Part shown: piece after piece, positions 58,634 through 64,000 of the stretch
Layout: each line of letters begins with the position of its first letter
How positions within the stretch are numbered: the first letter of the stretch is position 1
Source of the DNA: Bryobacterales bacterium
Lineage (GTDB): Bacteria; Acidobacteriota; Terriglobia; Bryobacterales; Bryobacteraceae
NCBI GenBank assembly: GCA_020852175.1
Contig: JADZBH010000042.1
Coordinates: 62,001 to 126,000, forward strand
Direction of reading: 5' to 3'
Length of the DNA stretch: 64,000 bases
Made by a program: the position numbers and the translations under genes
The notes under the pieces: generated by a model
What the model saw: only the letters and a program-made list of their open reading frames with translations
What the model was told of the DNA's origin: nothing
Databases searched by the model: none

Positions 58634-59146
58634 ATGTTGAGAACACGAATGCAGGTAGTGGCGGCGGTTCTACTGCCTACCTTGATGACCATGATTTCAT
58701 GCGGCCCGGCGGCTTCTCCGGATACACGGGCGGCGGACGCGGCGGCGATTCAGGCATTGGACGAACAGTGGTCCGCCGCGGCGGCGAAGAACGACCTGGA
58801 GGGCGCGCTCGCGTTTTATTCAGACGATGCCGTGCTGCTGCCGCCCAACGCACCCATCGCGGCGGACAAGGCGGGGATCCGCGCGGCGTGGACAGGGCTG
58901 CTGACGCCAAACACGAACGTGAAGTGGAAGGTGGCCAAGGTGGAGGTGGCGCGGTCGGGCGACATGGCGTATCTGTACGGCGCCTACGATGTGACCGTGA
59001 AGGACCCCAAGGGCGGGCCGCCCTTCACGGAAAAGGGGAAATTGCTGGAGATCTGGAAGAAACAGGCGGATGGCAAGTGGAAGTGCGCGGTGGACACGTT
59101 TAATTCCGATGCGCCTGCTCCCGCGCCGCCCGCGCCGGCAAAGTAA
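58634..59146 (+). CDS. DUF4440/SnoaL-like NTF2-fold lipoprotein
   Basis: 170 residues. The N-terminus (VVAAVLLPTLMTMISCGP) ends in a plausible lipobox with Cys at about residue 23. The rest is an NTF2-like cone: IQALDEQWSAAAAKNDLEGA, LAFYSDDAVLLPPN, VARSGDMAYLYGAYDVTV, EIWKKQADGKWKCAVDTFNS. This matches DUF4440-type ketosteroid-isomerase-like proteins, which bind small ligands. A Pro/Ala tail ends the protein. Function is not known. Confidence 0.85.
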   Translation: MLRTRMQVVAAVLLPTLMTMISCGPAASPDTRAADAAAIQALDEQWSAAAAKNDLEGALAFYSDDAVLLPPNAPIAADKAGIRAAWTGLLTPNTNVKWKVAKVEVARSGDMAYLYGAYDVTVKDPKGGPPFTEKGKLLEIWKKQADGKWKCAVDTFNSDAPAPAPPAPAK

Positions 59147-59190
59147 GTTTGAGTAAGTTGTATTAAGTGGAAGACCCAGGGCCGCCGGAC

Positions 59191-60564
59191 TTACATCGGC
59201 GGCTCATCGCCGGCGATGTCGTCGATGCGGTTCTCGAACTTCGTGTATTCGTGCAGGAAGACGAGAGGCACCTTGCCGATGGGACCGTTTCGCTGTTTGG
59301 CGATGATGACCTCGGCGAGGCCCTTCAACTCTTCCCGGTCGCGTTTGTAGTATTCAGGCCGGTAGACGAACATCACCAGGTCGGCGTCCTGTTCGATGGA
59401 GCCGGATTCGCGAAGGTCGCTCATGATGGGGATGGGCTCGCCCTGACGCTGCTCGGTGGCACGCGAAAGCTGGGACAGCACGAGAAACGGGACGCGGAGT
59501 TCCTTGGCCAGCAGTTTCAGTCCGCGAGAAATGGCGCTGACCTCCTGGTTGCGGTTTTCCACGCGGCCGCGGGCGCTCATCAGTTGGAGATAGTCGATGA
59601 CGACGAGGGAAAGGCCCTGTTCGGCTTTCAGCCGCCGCAGCTTGGCGTGGATATCCATGAGGTTGACGCCGGGGGTGTCGTCGATGAACAGAGGGGCCTC
59701 GGCCAATTCGGAGGCCGCCTGCATCAGCCGCCGCCGTTCCTCCTGGTTCAGGTAGCCCAGACGGTATTTCTGCTGGTCGACGCGCGCGGCCGAGCAGATG
59801 AGCCGGGTGAGAAGCAGTTCGCGCGACATTTCCAGGGAGAAGAGGGCCACGGTCTTTTGCAGCTCGGGGTGCGTGGCGACGTGCTGGGCGATGTTGAGGG
59901 CGAGCGCGGTCTTTCCCATGGAGGGGCGCGCGGCCAGAATCAGCAGTTCGCCGGGATGCATGCCGCTGGTCATCTCGTCGAACTTGGTGAAGCCGGTGCT
60001 GAGCCCCTTGACGCGGCGCGAGGGATCGAGGAAGGCGCTGAGGCCGCCCTGGAAGCGTTCGAGAATCTGGCCGGGATTCAGAAGGTCCTCGCGCTTCTGC
60101 GCTTCGCCGAGTTTGAGCAGCGATTCTTCGGCATCGCCGAGGATTACCTGCGGATCCTCGTTGTCGAGCATGCAGCGCTCGATGAGGCTTTGGGAGTTCA
60201 GGATGATGCGGCGGAGAACCGATTTTTCCTTGATGATCCGTGCGTAGGCCTCGAAGTTGTAGATCTGCGGAAGGCCGTCGTCGAGCGAGGTGAGATAGGC
60301 GAGGCCGTCGACGGATTCCAGTTGGCCGCGGCGCATGAGTTCGTGGACCACGGTGACGCGGTCGATCTTCTCACCGCGGTCGTTCAGGGCGGTCATGGCC
60401 GCGAAAATGCGCCGGTGCTTTTCCAGGGAGAAGTCGTCGGCGGCAAGAATGCCGGCGGCGATGATGAAGGCGGACTCGTCCAGTTGGATTGCGCCCAGGA
60501 CAAGGCGTTCGGCCTCGGCGCTGGCGGGTAATCCACGTTCAAACAGGGGGTCTCGGGCGCTCAT
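59191..60564 (-). CDS. dnaB: Replicative DNA helicase
   Basis: 457 residues from the ATG at 60564; a longer frame to 60630 lacks family sequence. The N-terminal domain begins ERGLPASAEAERLVLGAIQL. The RecA-like helicase domain has Walker A AARPSMGKTALALNIAQHVA, ALFSLEMSRELLLTRL (H1a/H2), and Walker B VVIDYLQLM, plus LSRATEQRQGEPIPIMSDLR. DnaB is the hexameric fork helicase. Its gene stands alone on the minus strand between the lipoprotein gene and the RND-TolC fusion. Confidence 0.96.
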   Translation of the reverse strand: MSARDPLFERGLPASAEAERLVLGAIQLDESAFIIAAGILAADDFSLEKHRRIFAAMTALNDRGEKIDRVTVVHELMRRGQLESVDGLAYLTSLDDGLPQIYNFEAYARIIKEKSVLRRIILNSQSLIERCMLDNEDPQVILGDAEESLLKLGEAQKREDLLNPGQILERFQGGLSAFLDPSRRVKGLSTGFTKFDEMTSGMHPGELLILAARPSMGKTALALNIAQHVATHPELQKTVALFSLEMSRELLLTRLICSAARVDQQKYRLGYLNQEERRRLMQAASELAEAPLFIDDTPGVNLMDIHAKLRRLKAEQGLSLVVIDYLQLMSARGRVENRNQEVSAISRGLKLLAKELRVPFLVLSQLSRATEQRQGEPIPIMSDLRESGSIEQDADLVMFVYRPEYYKRDREELKGLAEVIIAKQRNGPIGKVPLVFLHEYTKFENRIDDIAGDEPPM

Positions 60565-60687
60565 GGAAACGGATCGGAACAGCCAGGGGGAGGGACAACC
60601 GGGAGTGTAACACACCACGTCGCGGCACACTCCGCCAGGCGCGCCGGTGTCGTGCGTACCGGCGCTTGCTGGGGCGTGGGAACGATG

Positions 60688-64000
<3,313 letters not shown>

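Overview
The window is about 64 kb of GC-rich chromosome, densely coded on both strands. It very probably comes from an acidobacterium of the Solibacter/Bryobacter type (order Bryobacterales). The clues are an NHL-repeat protein ending in the Ig-like C-terminal domain typical of Solibacter (54313-56952), a 1079-residue TonB-dependent receptor with an N-terminal carboxypeptidase-regulatory-like domain (20086-23325), and many exported Ig-like, matrixin and PHP proteins. I see no rRNA, tRNA, CRISPR array, insertion sequence, integrase or phage gene. The region reads as ordinary chromosome with core genes (sucCD, ndk, trpD, folE, dnaB) scattered among lineage-specific exported proteins.

Layout. 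1-6.5 kb: a rhodanese-like exported protein, a GlcD-type FAD oxidase, an M28 peptidase, a TlpA thioredoxin, a pterin cluster (two PTPS/QueD-family paralogues plus folE), an unknown protein and a divergent Hfq-like protein. 6.5-14.4 kb: a hotdog thioesterase, an NmrA-like protein, trpD followed by a Kelch protein and a sugar-dehydrogenase-like propeller, then sucC-sucD-ndk closed by a clear terminator. 14.4-29.6 kb: two large GGDEF/EAL proteins, two Ig-like secreted proteins divergent from the large TonB receptor, a membrane protein with a degenerate JAMM domain, and a methyltransferase. 29.6-43.6 kb: one minus-strand operon of eight tightly packed genes (DUF4159; VWA/GATase-like; C13/caspase-like; TPR-gluzincin peptidase; MoxR ATPase; DUF58; BatA-like VWA; a very large coiled-coil, Gln/Gly-rich membrane protein). 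43.7-51.2 kb: a small Cys-containing protein, an Nramp transporter fused to a universal stress domain, an exported protein with a matrixin protease, a small unknown protein, a DinB protein and a PHP-fold phosphoesterase. 51.2-64 kb: a TonB receptor, a second DUF58 protein, the NHL protein, a second matrixin, a DUF4440-like lipoprotein, dnaB, and an RND pump fused to a TolC-like outer-membrane domain that runs off the right edge.

How genes work together. The eight-gene operon is the strongest candidate for an incompletely described system. It joins a MoxR AAA+ ATPase with three MIDAS/VWA-type partners, a membrane-anchored metallopeptidase and a caspase/legumain-fold protein whose catalytic Cys appears to be Ser. 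All genes are spaced 28 nt or less apart and two junctions are ATGA overlaps. The two GGDEF/EAL proteins look complementary: one has an intact EAL and a broken GGDEF, the other a good GGDEF and a variant ECL motif. At least twelve genes that begin transcription units have a TANNNT -10 element ending 6-7 nt before the start codon. That leaves no room for a Shine-Dalgarno site and implies widespread leaderless mRNAs.

Limits: all family assignments come from reading motifs by eye, with no database search. Start codons were chosen from context, and several differ from the longest open frame.
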